Counted from the stretch's first letter, positions 1 to 8,821 are shown. The stretch is DNA of 63,720 nt from Bacteroidia bacterium (GCA_030429955.1 JAUIGO010000013.1:1-63720); one strand, 5' to 3'. Program-made: numbers and translations. The notes: a model not told the origin generated them from the letters alone.

Positions 1-1
1 C

Positions 2-160
2 GTAAGGCAAAATTGGAAACCAAAACCTGTAAAAATCACAAATTATCACATAGGTTTCATTAAGACTCTAAAACTGAAAGATACTGCCTTGGCAAATGCA
101 TTCATTATTGAAAACATACCATATTATTGGAAAAAAGGAAGGAAAGAATTATGGAATTAA
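2..160 (+). CDS. C-terminal end of an unknown gene (partial)
   Basis: An open frame enters from the left edge and ends at TAA 158-160, giving about 52 residues that finish in PYYWKKGRKELWN. The composition looks like real protein rather than a chance frame. The last ten bases overlap the ATG at 151 of the methyltransferase gene, an arrangement typical of translationally coupled operon genes. Too little is visible to name a family. Confidence 0.55.
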   Translation, partial: VRQNWKPKPVKITNYHIGFIKTLKLKDTALANAFIIENIPYYWKKGRKELWN

Positions 161-903
161 AAAGAAGGAAATTTCAAGGCGTTTTAAACATTTTAAGTTT
201 TAACAGGCATTTTTATGTTTACGGATTAATCTTTTTGGCATTAACAATAATCAGTTATATAATATTTCAGTGGTCTACCACCCTATTCTGGTTAATTAAT
301 ATTGCTTTTGTTTACGGACTTTTGATGCCTTTAATTGTTTCGGCATATGTTTATGATTTCTCAGGATATTACGATTTTAGATGGTTGAAAAAATTAAACC
401 TTGAAGATTCAAACGCTCAGCAACTAATAAATATCAATGCTGGCTTTGATGAAACAAGCTATATCATTAAAAATAATTTTCCGAAATCTGATTTAAAAGT
501 ATTTGATTTCTATAATGCTGAAACGCATACTGAACAAGCAATTATTAGAGCCAGGAAAGTAAGCTTAGTATACCCAAACACACAACAAATAAACTCAAGT
601 CATATTCCTTTAAAGGATAATTCTGTTGATGTTGTTTTTTTGCTTTCCGCAGCTCACGAAATAAGGTCACAGGAAGAAAAAATAGAGTTTTTAAAAGAAT
701 GTAACAGGCTCTGTAAACCCAAAGGAAAAGTAGTAATGGTAGAGCATTTACGTGATTTCCCAAATTTTTTGGCTTTCTCAATTGGTTTTACTCATTTCTT
801 TTCAAAAAAGACATGGCAAAAGGCTTTTAACAATGCTGGATTTTCCACTTTCAAAGAAACAAAATTTACGCCTTTTATGTCTATTTTTGAGTGCATACCT
901 TAA
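151..903 (+). CDS. Membrane-anchored class I SAM-dependent methyltransferase
   Basis: The protein has about 250 residues. Two hydrophobic segments lie near the N-terminus (about residues 20-75). A Rossmann-like methyltransferase domain follows, with DNSVDVVFLLSAAHEI as the strand-4/post-motif region and KGKVVMVEHLRD near the next strand, as in Methyltransf_11-type enzymes. I chose ATG 151 over the in-frame TTG at 127 because a purine-rich AAGGAAGGAAAG run precedes it. It overlaps the end of the upstream gene and is followed closely by a small membrane protein, so the three probably form one operon. The substrate is unknown; a lipid or quinone-like molecule is plausible given the membrane anchor, but this is inference. 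Confidence 0.7.
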   Translation: MELKRRKFQGVLNILSFNRHFYVYGLIFLALTIISYIIFQWSTTLFWLINIAFVYGLLMPLIVSAYVYDFSGYYDFRWLKKLNLEDSNAQQLININAGFDETSYIIKNNFPKSDLKVFDFYNAETHTEQAIIRARKVSLVYPNTQQINSSHIPLKDNSVDVVFLLSAAHEIRSQEEKIEFLKECNRLCKPKGKVVMVEHLRDFPNFLAFSIGFTHFFSKKTWQKAFNNAGFSTFKETKFTPFMSIFECIP

Positions 904-923
904 TCTTTTAATATATCAATAAT

Positions 924-1319
924 ATGCTTGTTCATCTAAAAATAATAGGAAGCCTTTTAATCCTCTTAGCATTGATTCATGTGTTTTTTTCAAAATATTT
1001 TAAATGGGAAAAAGAACTTAATTCCCTAAGTCTAATCAACCGACAAATGATGACTACACATACATTCTTTATAGCATTTACGGTGTTTTTAATGGGTTTG
1101 CTTTGCTTAACATCTTCAACAGAACTTATGAACACAAATCTTGGGAAAAAGATTTCATTAGGACTAGGTCTTTTCTGGTTTATCAGATTGTTTTTCCAGC
1201 TATTTGTTTATTCAAAACACTTATGGAAAGGGAAAATATTTGAAACTTCAATGCACATTCTGTTCTCAATGCTTTGGACATATTTCAGTATTACATTTCT
1301 ATTTGTTTACTTCAGTTAA
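924..1319 (+). CDS. Small four-helix membrane protein of unknown function
   Basis: The protein has 131 residues and is almost entirely hydrophobic, with about four predicted membrane segments (near residues 5-23, 45-65, 75-95 and 108-130). There is no signal peptide cleavage site and no recognisable catalytic motif. It starts 20 bases after the methyltransferase gene on the same strand and is likely cotranscribed with it. It may assist that enzyme in the inner membrane, but nothing in the sequence proves this. Confidence 0.6.
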   Translation: MLVHLKIIGSLLILLALIHVFFSKYFKWEKELNSLSLINRQMMTTHTFFIAFTVFLMGLLCLTSSTELMNTNLGKKISLGLGLFWFIRLFFQLFVYSKHLWKGKIFETSMHILFSMLWTYFSITFLFVYFS

Positions 1320-1337
1320 ATAATCATTTTTTTATCC

Positions 1338-1345
1338 TATTTTTG
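1338..1345 (+). promoter_or_regulatory. Possible -7 element for the ECF sigma gene
   Basis: TATTTTTG fits the Bacteroidota -7 consensus TAnnTTTG, 24 bases upstream of the ATG at 1370. I see no good TTTG -33 element at the usual 19-base spacing, so support is weak. Confidence 0.3.
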
Positions 1346-1369
1346 AAACGAGCAATTTAACAGCCATCT

Positions 1370-1924
1370 ATGTCAGGTCACAAAATAAATCCCAACAAGT
1401 GGATCGATTTGTATTCAGATTACCTTTTTAACTACACCATCACAAGAGTGAATGACAGAGAGATTGCTCAAGATTTAGTGCAAGACACTTTTTTTGCTGG
1501 CCTAAAATCCATGAAAAACTTTAAAGGTGAAGCCAGTGAACGTACTTGGCTCATTTCTATCTTAAAACGAAAAATCATTGATCATTATCGCAAAATAAAT
1601 TCAATAAAAGGAAAAGCTGAAGTGCGAATGAACTTGAGCTTTGATGGCGAAGATGAAGGTGATTGGTTAGAACAACGCGTAGCAGATCCTTTTGACAAAA
1701 CAGCAGAAGACAACTTAGAAAATACAGAACTAGGATTGGCCATACATGATTGTATTGGTAAATTGCCAGCCAAACAGGCTGAAGTGTTTAAAATGAAAAC
1801 ATTATTGGGTTATGATACTGAAACCATTTGTAATGAATTGGATATCACAGCGTCTAACCTTTGGGTAATAATACACAGAGCCAGAACATCACTGGCTGCT
1901 TGTATGGAAGAAAAATGGTTTTAA
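1370..1924 (+). CDS. ECF-family RNA polymerase sigma factor
   Basis: The 184-residue protein has the two-domain layout of group IV sigma factors. Region 2 is near residues 15-80 (NDREIAQDLVQDTFFAGLKSM, then RTWLISILKRKIIDHYRK, the -10 recognition helix). Region 4 is near 120-175 (IGKLPAKQAEVFKMKTL and a helix-turn-helix ending in VIIHRART). The linker is acidic. The next gene, 11 bases downstream, encodes a tiny Cys/His-rich protein that may be its anti-sigma factor. The trigger and regulon cannot be read from the sequence. Confidence 0.93.
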   Translation: MSGHKINPNKWIDLYSDYLFNYTITRVNDREIAQDLVQDTFFAGLKSMKNFKGEASERTWLISILKRKIIDHYRKINSIKGKAEVRMNLSFDGEDEGDWLEQRVADPFDKTAEDNLENTELGLAIHDCIGKLPAKQAEVFKMKTLLGYDTETICNELDITASNLWVIIHRARTSLAACMEEKWF

Positions 1925-1935
1925 TTAATTGAATA

Positions 1936-2196
1936 ATGGGTAAAGGTTTTAAAATGTTAATCTCATGCGACAAAGCAACACATACCTGTGACAAAACACA
2001 ATATGATGAAGCTTCATTATGGGAAAAAATCAAGTTGAATATTCACCTTCTAATTTGTAAAGCATGTAGGAAATACTCATCAAACAACGGAAAACTTACA
2101 AAACTCATTCACAAATCAGACGTAGAGTGCCTTAACGCTACAGAGAAAGAAAGACTTAAAGTAAATTTAAACAACGAGTTAAAAAACAATCAATAA
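1936..2196 (+). CDS. Small Cys/His-rich protein, possible zinc anti-sigma factor
   Basis: The 86-residue protein lies directly after the ECF sigma gene. It contains spaced Cys and His residues (CDKATHTCDK near the N-terminus and HLLICKACRK near residue 50). The HxxxCxxC spacing resembles the zinc-binding anti-sigma (zf-HC2) signature. No membrane segment is present, so it would be a soluble regulator. An internal ATG at 1954 (MLISCDK) is an alternative start. Its last seven bases overlap the 3' end of the convergent gene. Family assignment is inferred from gene order and cysteine pattern. Confidence 0.6.
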   Translation: MGKGFKMLISCDKATHTCDKTQYDEASLWEKIKLNIHLLICKACRKYSSNNGKLTKLIHKSDVECLNATEKERLKVNLNNELKNNQ

Positions 2197-3020
2197 TTAG
2201 CCGTTGTTAATATAGCCCAAAGTATTGGGATACCTTCAACCCAAAACGCGCTAAAATATTTTTTTTGATTTTTAGTACTAAAAAGTAGAAACAGTAGTAA
2301 TAACAAACAAACTATAGCAAGAATAATAGTCTTATTCATATAAAATTCATCCTTAAAAAATTCAAGAAAAAAGACTAAAACGATTAATAAAACACCTATA
2401 ATTTTGGTTTTGGAAACACCTATTTTTTGAGGTATTGTAGCCAGTTTTAAACTATCATACTTCATATCTCTTATTTCAAAAGGCAACATGGCAATAATAA
2501 CATACAAAAATCGCTGGATTGACTCAACCAAAACATCATTATCTAAACCGTAATTTTCATTGAGCAACGGAATAACCACAGTAACACAAGTCCAAACAAA
2601 TGCTATTACATAAATCTTTAAACCACTAATAGCTCTTAAATTACCTGCTTTAACAAATATTTTTTTTGGAAGGAATGGAATAGCATATAAAAATGTAATG
2701 ACGCCTAATCCTAAAAAATAAATGATAGTATCCATTTTTAGCTTCAGAGTATAATAAATCAATCCTAAAAAACACAGAAAAGAAAAAATTTGGATAGCCT
2801 TAAGCCAGCTAGCCAAACTTCTGTGGTGAAATTTTGCCAGACCAAAATACTTTACAAAATTATAACCAGTAACTGTTGCAAAAAATATAAAAAACACAAA
2901 ATCTAAATCAGCTCCAACATTAAAGTTAAGAAGCGTTACCCAAACCAATCCACACACAGCAAGAGCAACATGAATACTGCTGTTAACGTAAAAATCAAAA
3001 AGCCTTTTTATGACTAGCAT
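2190..3020 (-). CDS. UbiA-like polytopic membrane protein
   Basis: The 276-residue protein has about eight hydrophobic helices. EIRDMKYDSLKLATIPQKIG resembles the second Asp-rich/polar loop of UbiA-type prenyltransferases (DxxxD and a following P-x-x-x-G). The first loop, TGYNFVKYFGLA, lacks a clear NDxxDxxxD motif, so catalytic activity as a classical prenyltransferase is doubtful. It is convergent with the sigma operon and divergent from gcvP. I would call it a conserved membrane protein distantly related to UbiA. Confidence 0.6.
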   Translation of the reverse strand: MLVIKRLFDFYVNSSIHVALAVCGLVWVTLLNFNVGADLDFVFFIFFATVTGYNFVKYFGLAKFHHRSLASWLKAIQIFSFLCFLGLIYYTLKLKMDTIIYFLGLGVITFLYAIPFLPKKIFVKAGNLRAISGLKIYVIAFVWTCVTVVIPLLNENYGLDNDVLVESIQRFLYVIIAMLPFEIRDMKYDSLKLATIPQKIGVSKTKIIGVLLIVLVFFLEFFKDEFYMNKTIILAIVCLLLLLFLLFSTKNQKKYFSAFWVEGIPILWAILTTANY

Positions 3021-3106
3021 ACTACAAATTTAGGCAAACTGTTAATAATGCCTTAAATTGGTTAAAAACTTTCAATATTAGCATATTAAAACCATTTTTA
3101 TTTCCT

Positions 3107-3114
3107 TAATTTTG
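3107..3114 (+). promoter_or_regulatory. Possible -7 element of the gcvP promoter
   Basis: TAATTTTG matches TAnnTTTG exactly, 25 bases upstream of the gcvP ATG. A TTTG -33 box is not evident at 19 bases. Confidence 0.4.
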
Positions 3115-3139
3115 CACTTCAAAACTCAATTTTTACAGT

Positions 3140-5989
3140 ATGAATACAGATTTGTTTGCACTGCGCCACATTGGCACAAGAGAAAGTGACCATGAGGCAA
3201 TGCTCAACACTATTGGAGCATCATCATTAGACCAACTTATTACTGAGACCATTCCAGATAATATACGTTTACAAAATCCACTTAATTTGGATGTTGCTAT
3301 GAGTGAGCAAGAGTACTTGCAGCATATTCATGATATGGCTTCAAAAAACAAAGTATTCAAATCGTACATTGGTTTGGGTTATCATCCATCAAACTTACCA
3401 GCTGTGATTCAACGTAATATTCTTGAAAACCCAGGTTGGTATACTGCTTACACACCTTATCAAGCAGAGATTGCACAAGGTCGTTTGGAAGCTCTTTTAA
3501 ATTTCCAAACCATGGTAACTGATCTTACAGGAATGGAAATTGCAAACGCATCATTACTAGACGAAAGCACTGCTGCTGCTGAAGCTATGGCTTTACTATT
3601 TGCTGTAAGAGAACGTGACCAAAAGAAAAATGAGGTTGTCAAGTTTTTTGTGGATGAACAGGTTTTACCGCAAACACTATCACTTTTACAAACACGATCA
3701 AATCCGTTAGGCATTGAGTTGGTTGTTGGAGATACAAATACCTTTGATTTTTCATCAGATTATTTCGCTGCCATAGTTCAATATCCAGGAAAAGATGGAC
3801 AAATAAATGATATTGCTTCTTTCATTTCAAAAGCAAATGCTGCTGATATTAAAGTTGCAGTCGCTGCAGATATTTTAAGTTTAGTAAAATTAGAAGCTCC
3901 TGGGAAATTTGGTGCTGATGTAGTTGTTGGAACCACACAACGTTTCGGAATTCCTATGGGTTATGGTGGCCCTCATGCTGCTTATTTTGCGACTAAAGAA
4001 GATTACAAACGAAGCATTCCAGGACGAATTATTGGTGTGACTAAAGATGCCAATGGAAACCGTGCTCTGCGTATGGCGCTTCAAACAAGAGAACAACATA
4101 TAAAACGAGATAAAGCAACATCTAATATTTGTACTGCTCAAGTATTGTTAGCGGTAATGGCTGGAATGTATGCAGTGTATCATGGTCCAAAAGGATTACA
4201 GTACATTGCCAATAAAGTACACAATGCAACTAGTAGCTTGGACAAAGCTTTACAAAATTTAGGTTTCGCTCAAGAAAACTCGGCTTATTTTGACACCTTA
4301 AAAGTGAAAGCAAAAGCTGATAAGGTAAAGGCTGCTGCTGAAGCGAAAGGCGTTAACTTTTATTATCCTGATGCTGATACTGTAACTATTTCTTTAAATG
4401 AAACTACAACGCTTTCAGACGTCAATATCATCATTTCAATTTTTGCTGATGTTGCAGGTAAAACTCCTGAAAATTTAACTTCAATTGCATCTGCAAATAA
4501 TATTTTGGACGCTGTAAAAAGAACCTCTGATTTTCTGGATAATGAAGTGTTTAACACATACCATTCAGAAACCGATTTAATGCGTTATATAAAATCTTTA
4601 GAGCGCAAAGACTTGTCTTTAAATCACTCGATGATTTCCTTAGGTTCATGCACAATGAAACTAAATGCAGCTGCCGAAATGCTACCTTTAAGTTGGTCCA
4701 ATTGGGGAAATATACATCCATTTGCACCACTAAATCAAGTGGAAGGCTACCTAACGGTCCTTAAAAAATTAGAAGATCAATTAACTGAAATTACAGGTTT
4801 TTCAGCAACATCATTACAACCAAATTCTGGTGCCCAAGGCGAATATGCTGGATTAATGGTCATAAAAGCATACCACGAATCTAGAGGTGATCACCATAGA
4901 AATATTTGTTTAATACCTTCATCAGCTCACGGAACAAATCCTGCAAGTGCTGTTATGGCTGGAATGAAAGTAGTTGTTACTAAATCTACTGAAGAAGGAA
5001 ATATCGATATTGACGATTTACGTGAAAAAGCAGAGCTACATAAAGACAACCTTTCGTGTTTGATGGTAACCTATCCATCAACGCATGGTGTTTATGAATC
5101 TGGAATTAAAAAAGTGACTCAAATTATCCATGATAATGGTGGTCAAGTCTATATGGATGGTGCCAACATGAATGCACAAGTAGGATTAACCAATCCTGGA
5201 AATATCGGTGCTGATGTTTGTCATTTAAACTTACATAAAACATTTGCGATTCCTCATGGTGGTGGAGGTCCAGGTGTTGGTCCAATTTGTGTTGCAGAAC
5301 AACTAGTACCCTTTTTACCTGGAAATCCAATAATTAATGTTGGAGGAGAAAAAGGGATTACTGCAATTTCCGCAGCTCCTTATGGCTCTGCATTGGTTTG
5401 TTTAATTTCGTATGGCTATATCTGTATGTTAGGCGCAAAAGGCCTTACCGAATCTACAAAAATTGCAATTTTAAATGCTAATTATTTAAAAGCTCGATTA
5501 CAAGGTCATTTTGATACACTTTATTCAGGTGAAAGAGGTCGTGCAGCACACGAAATGATTGTAGATTGTAGAGCTTTTAAAGCTCATGGCATTGAAGTTG
5601 TTGATATTGCAAAACGATTAATGGATTACGGTTTCCATGCGCCAACGGTTTCATTCCCTGTTGCAGGAACATTGATGATTGAGCCAACAGAAAGTGAAAA
5701 TAAAGCTGAAATTGATCGTTTTTGTGATGCGATGATTTCAATTAGAAAAGAAATTGAAGCCGCAGATAAAGACAATCCTAATAACGTATTAAAAAATGCA
5801 CCTCATACAATGGCAATGTTAACAGCTGATACTTGGGATTTACCTTATACGAGAACTCAAGCTGCTTTTCCATTGGATTATGTACATGACAATAAATTCT
5901 GGCCTAGTGTAAGACGTGTTGACGATGCTTATGGCGACAGAAATTTAATCTGTACATGTGCTCCAATTGAAGACTTTATAGAAGCCTAA
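3140..5989 (+). CDS. gcvP: Glycine dehydrogenase (decarboxylating), P-protein
   Basis: This is a full-length 949-residue fused P-protein of the glycine cleavage system. It decarboxylates glycine with pyridoxal phosphate and transfers the aminomethyl group to the lipoyl H-protein in the cytoplasm. The N-terminal half carries YIGLGYHPSNLPAVIQRN and the Gly-rich MGYGGPHAAYF. The C-terminal half carries SLGSCTMKLNAAAEMLP and the cofactor Lys700 in NLHKTFAIPHGGGGPG. The length equals that of E. coli-type homodimeric enzymes, so both halves are in one chain. No gcvT or gcvH lies in this window. Confidence 0.98.
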   Translation: MNTDLFALRHIGTRESDHEAMLNTIGASSLDQLITETIPDNIRLQNPLNLDVAMSEQEYLQHIHDMASKNKVFKSYIGLGYHPSNLPAVIQRNILENPGWYTAYTPYQAEIAQGRLEALLNFQTMVTDLTGMEIANASLLDESTAAAEAMALLFAVRERDQKKNEVVKFFVDEQVLPQTLSLLQTRSNPLGIELVVGDTNTFDFSSDYFAAIVQYPGKDGQINDIASFISKANAADIKVAVAADILSLVKLEAPGKFGADVVVGTTQRFGIPMGYGGPHAAYFATKEDYKRSIPGRIIGVTKDANGNRALRMALQTREQHIKRDKATSNICTAQVLLAVMAGMYAVYHGPKGLQYIANKVHNATSSLDKALQNLGFAQENSAYFDTLKVKAKADKVKAAAEAKGVNFYYPDADTVTISLNETTTLSDVNIIISIFADVAGKTPENLTSIASANNILDAVKRTSDFLDNEVFNTYHSETDLMRYIKSLERKDLSLNHSMISLGSCTMKLNAAAEMLPLSWSNWGNIHPFAPLNQVEGYLTVLKKLEDQLTEITGFSATSLQPNSGAQGEYAGLMVIKAYHESRGDHHRNICLIPSSAHGTNPASAVMAGMKVVVTKSTEEGNIDIDDLREKAELHKDNLSCLMVTYPSTHGVYESGIKKVTQIIHDNGGQVYMDGANMNAQVGLTNPGNIGADVCHLNLHKTFAIPHGGGGPGVGPICVAEQLVPFLPGNPIINVGGEKGITAISAAPYGSALVCLISYGYICMLGAKGLTESTKIAILNANYLKARLQGHFDTLYSGERGRAAHEMIVDCRAFKAHGIEVVDIAKRLMDYGFHAPTVSFPVAGTLMIEPTESENKAEIDRFCDAMISIRKEIEAADKDNPNNVLKNAPHTMAMLTADTWDLPYTRTQAAFPLDYVHDNKFWPSVRRVDDAYGDRNLICTCAPIEDFIEA

Positions 5990-6028
5990 AGATGTCTTGA
6001 ACATCGTAAAAGAATATAAAACATCTTT
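5987..6028 (+). terminator. Hairpin after gcvP, possible terminator
   Basis: AAAGATGT and ACATCTTTT can pair across a loop of about 26 bases just after the gcvP stop. The arms are short and the loop long, so this is a weak terminator candidate. Confidence 0.35.
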
Positions 6029-6085
6029 TGCCTTTAATATTTTGCTTGTATATTCGTTAAATTAGCAATATTAAAGGCAATTTTT
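6029..6085 (+). promoter_or_regulatory. Terminator-like hairpin abutting the ketosynthase start codon
   Basis: A perfect 14-bp stem (TTGCCTTTAATATT, 6029-6042, with its complement at 6067-6080) is followed by TTTTTATAT and, nine bases after the stem, by the ATG at 6090. It looks like an intrinsic terminator for gcvP, but it lies exactly where the ribosome must load on the next gene. It could instead be a leader attenuator. Confidence 0.5.
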
Positions 6086-6089
6086 ATAT

Positions 6090-7148
6090 ATGAATATTAA
6101 AATAACTGGTGTTGGAAGCTATATTCCTGAGTTAGTTGAAAAAAACACTGACTTTCACCAACACGAATTCCTCAATGTAGATGGCTCTACAATAGAACAC
6201 ACTAATGAAATTATTGTAGAAAAATTTAAAGATATTACTGGTATTGTTGAACGTCGTTATGCTGATAGTCATTTAACATCATCAGATCTTGCTGCTTTTG
6301 CTGCTGAACGTGCCATAGCTGATGCCAATATTGATCCAGAGGAGTTAGATTATATTATCATGGCTCATAACTTTGGTGACGTAAAATCTGATACTATTCA
6401 GAGTGATGTTTTACCTTGTTTGGCTTCACGTGTTAAACATAGCCTTCGCATTAAAAATCCAAAATGTGTTGCTTATGATATTTTATTCGGTTGTCCTGGT
6501 TGGATTGAAGGTGTGATACAAGCACAAGCATTTATCAAATCTGGAATAGCTAAAAAATGTTTGGTTATTGGCTCTGAAACCTTATCGAGGGTTGTAGACA
6601 AGCACGATAGAGATTCTATGATTTATTCTGATGGCGCTGGTGCTACTATTATTGAGGCTACTGATGATGAAGGTGGTATATTAGCACATGAGACTGCTTC
6701 GTTTACATATGATGAAGCCTATTATTTATACTTCGGAAATTCAAACAATCAAGACCTTTGCAGAGACACGAGATATATCAAAATGCATGGACGAAAAATC
6801 TATGAATTTGCATTGAACAACGTGCCTCAAGCTATGAAAGCTTGTTTAGACAAAAGTGGAGTTGATATTAAAGACGTTAAGAAGATTTTGATTCATCAAG
6901 CCAACGAAAAAATGGATGAAGCAATCGTAAAACGCTTCTACAGGTTGTACAAAACTGAAATGCCTGAAGACATCATGCCAATGAGTATTCATAAGCTAGG
7001 TAACAGCTCAGTAGCAACAGTACCAACTTTATATGACTTAATATTAAAGAATAAACTAGGAAATCATCAAATAAACAAAGGTGATGTTATTATATTTGCA
7101 AGTGTTGGTGCAGGAATGCACATTAACGCTATTGTATATAAATATTAA
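6090..7148 (+). CDS. 3-oxoacyl-ACP synthase III (KAS III/FabH-like) family enzyme
   Basis: The 352-residue thiolase-fold condensing enzyme has the KAS III triad: Cys135 in FGCPGWIEGV, His269 in ILIHQANEKM, and Asn305 in LGNSSVATVP. The C-terminal GAGMHINAIVYKY is also typical of FabH-like proteins. KAS III enzymes condense acyl-CoA primers with malonyl-ACP, but this chain is longer than housekeeping FabH (about 320 residues). It is followed by methyltransferase and glycosyltransferase genes rather than by fab genes. A specialised lipid or polyketide-type role is therefore as likely as primary fatty acid initiation. Confidence 0.88.
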   Translation: MNIKITGVGSYIPELVEKNTDFHQHEFLNVDGSTIEHTNEIIVEKFKDITGIVERRYADSHLTSSDLAAFAAERAIADANIDPEELDYIIMAHNFGDVKSDTIQSDVLPCLASRVKHSLRIKNPKCVAYDILFGCPGWIEGVIQAQAFIKSGIAKKCLVIGSETLSRVVDKHDRDSMIYSDGAGATIIEATDDEGGILAHETASFTYDEAYYLYFGNSNNQDLCRDTRYIKMHGRKIYEFALNNVPQAMKACLDKSGVDIKDVKKILIHQANEKMDEAIVKRFYRLYKTEMPEDIMPMSIHKLGNSSVATVPTLYDLILKNKLGNHQINKGDVIIFASVGAGMHINAIVYKY

Positions 7149-7181
7149 TAACAAGATTTCCACTTTCGTGGGAAATTAAAC

Positions 7182-7718
7182 ATGTACGAAAAAACATTTC
7201 CTAATAAACGATATAAACACACAGCAGAGTTTCTATTAAAACATATTTCTACAGATTCTAAGATTTTGGATTTGGGAATTGAAAACCCTTTTACCAAAAT
7301 CATGAAAGAACAAGGTTATGCTGTTGAAAACACAAAAGGCGAAGACTTAGACCTAGACACATCAACGATAGAAAACTCAAATGCTAATGTAGTTACCGCT
7401 TTTGAAATATTTGAGCATCTTCTCTCTCCATTTACAGTTTTAAAATCCATAAAAGCAGACCGATTGGTTGCAAGCGTTCCACTTAAATTATGGTTTTCAT
7501 CAGCTTACAGAAGCAAAACCGATAAATGGGACAGACACTATCATGAATTTGAAGATTGGCAATTTGATTGGTTACTTGAAAAGGCTGGTTGGAAAATTAT
7601 GGATAGACAAAAATGGACAAATCCAACAAAAAAAATTGGAATCAGACCAATTTTAAGATGGTTTACACCTCGCTATTACATTGTTTATGCAGAAAGAATA
7701 AAAAATCCTAATACTTAA
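7182..7718 (+). CDS. Small SAM-dependent methyltransferase-like protein
   Basis: The 178-residue protein has the shape of a short class I methyltransferase. SKILDLGIENPFTKIM stands in the motif I position (D-L-G-x-x), an acidic GEDLDLD follows, and NVVTAFEIFEHLLSPF is the post-motif typical of Methyltransf_11/23 enzymes. The C-terminal part is basic and aromatic (LRWFTPRYYIVYAER). It starts 33 bases after the ketosynthase gene and precedes a glycosyltransferase, so it likely belongs to the same modification pathway. The substrate is unknown. Confidence 0.75.
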   Translation: MYEKTFPNKRYKHTAEFLLKHISTDSKILDLGIENPFTKIMKEQGYAVENTKGEDLDLDTSTIENSNANVVTAFEIFEHLLSPFTVLKSIKADRLVASVPLKLWFSSAYRSKTDKWDRHYHEFEDWQFDWLLEKAGWKIMDRQKWTNPTKKIGIRPILRWFTPRYYIVYAERIKNPNT

Positions 7719-7754
7719 AATCCAAATCCCAAATGGTTTCCTTAGTTTTGAGTT

Positions 7755-8624
7755 TTGGAATTTAGAAATTGTTTATTGGATTATTATATCATCATACCAG
7801 CTCATAACGAACAAGACACTATTGGTCTCACATTAGAATCTCTTGTTAATCAAACCATGCAACCAAAACGTGTGGTTGTGGTCAATGATAATTCAACAGA
7901 TAAAACTTCGAGCATTGTTTCTGAATTTGCAAATAAATATCAGTGGATTTCATTAGTTGAAAACTCATCGTCTGATGCTCATTTACCTGGAAGTAAAATC
8001 ATCAATGCGTTTTATAAAGGTTATGAAACCTTAGACGACAATTATGATGTGATTTGCAAGTACGATGCAGATCTTATTTTTCCATCCAATTACCTCGAAA
8101 CTTTAGCGTCGCATTACCAATCTGATGATCGTTTGGGCATGATTGCTGGTCATTGTTATATTGAAAAAAATGGACAATGGGAATTAGAAAACCTGACTGG
8201 AAAAGATCATATTCGAGGCGCCTTAAAAGCTTACAGAAAGCAATGTTTTTTAGACATAGGAAAACTAAAATCTGCAATGGGTTGGGATACGATTGATGAA
8301 CTCTTAGCCTTGTATTATAACTGGACATTTAAAACTGATGACACATTAAAAGTGAAACATCTTAAACCAACAGGAGTCACCTACAATAAAGCGTCAAAAT
8401 ATTTGCAAGGCGAAGCTTGGTACAAATTGCGTTTTGGATTTATTTTAACTGTTTTAGCCTCTGCTAAATTGGCTTTTAGAAAACGAAGTTTTAAGTACTT
8501 TAAAGATTATATAAAGGGTTATTTAAAAGCGCAACATGAAAAAGTTGACTACTTAATAACTCCAGAACAAGGTAAATTCATTAGAGATTTTCGCTGGAAA
8601 CAAATGCTTAAAAAATTGTTTTAA
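7755..8624 (+). CDS. Family 2 glycosyltransferase
   Basis: The protein starts with the GT-A entry DYYIIIPAHNEQDTIGLTLES, continues with VVVNDNSTDKT, and has the metal-binding KYDADLIFPS (DxD-like) near residue 95, all hallmarks of GT2. The length of about 285 residues is normal. No ATG is available upstream of the conserved core: the frame begins with TTG at 7755, and another TTG at 7776 sits immediately before DYY and may be the real start. The preceding 40 bases are a degenerate AAATCCAAATCCC-type simple repeat that may have replaced the original start region. Confidence 0.88.
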   Translation: MEFRNCLLDYYIIIPAHNEQDTIGLTLESLVNQTMQPKRVVVVNDNSTDKTSSIVSEFANKYQWISLVENSSSDAHLPGSKIINAFYKGYETLDDNYDVICKYDADLIFPSNYLETLASHYQSDDRLGMIAGHCYIEKNGQWELENLTGKDHIRGALKAYRKQCFLDIGKLKSAMGWDTIDELLALYYNWTFKTDDTLKVKHLKPTGVTYNKASKYLQGEAWYKLRFGFILTVLASAKLAFRKRSFKYFKDYIKGYLKAQHEKVDYLITPEQGKFIRDFRWKQMLKKLF

Positions 8625-8628
8625 AATA

Positions 8629-8659
8629 TTTGCAAATATTATTTTCAAGATTATATTTG
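8629..8659 (+). promoter_or_regulatory. Promoter of tRNA-Thr
   Basis: TTTG at 8629-8632 and TATATTTG at 8652-8659 are separated by exactly 19 bases, matching the Bacteroidota -33/-7 consensus. The tRNA begins 12 bases after the -7 box. Confidence 0.75.
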
Positions 8660-8670
8660 CTACCATAATT

Positions 8671-8744
8671 GCCGATGTAGCTCAGCTGGCTAGAGCAGCT
8701 GATTTGTAATCAGCAGGTCGTGGGTTCGAGTCCCTCCATCGGCT
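8671..8744 (+). tRNA. tRNA-Thr (anticodon TGT)
   Basis: A 74-base cloverleaf can be drawn. The acceptor stem is GCCGATG/CATCGGC, the D arm is GCTC..GAGC, the anticodon stem is GCTGA/TCAGC with loop TTTGTAA (anticodon TGT), and the T arm contains GTTCGAG. The discriminator base is T and CCA is not encoded. The last 16 bases, together with two flanking bases (8729-8746), are repeated at 8841-8858. Confidence 0.96.
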
Positions 8745-8821
8745 CTTAAATAAAACATCAATTGTAATTTCAGTTGGTGTTTTTTATTACAACAAAATTA
8801 ATCGAGGGACGAGAAGTTTAT

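Noticed and set aside
545-781. Antisense open frame inside the first methyltransferase gene
   Set aside because: It lies fully opposite a well-supported gene and shows no independent motif or start signal.
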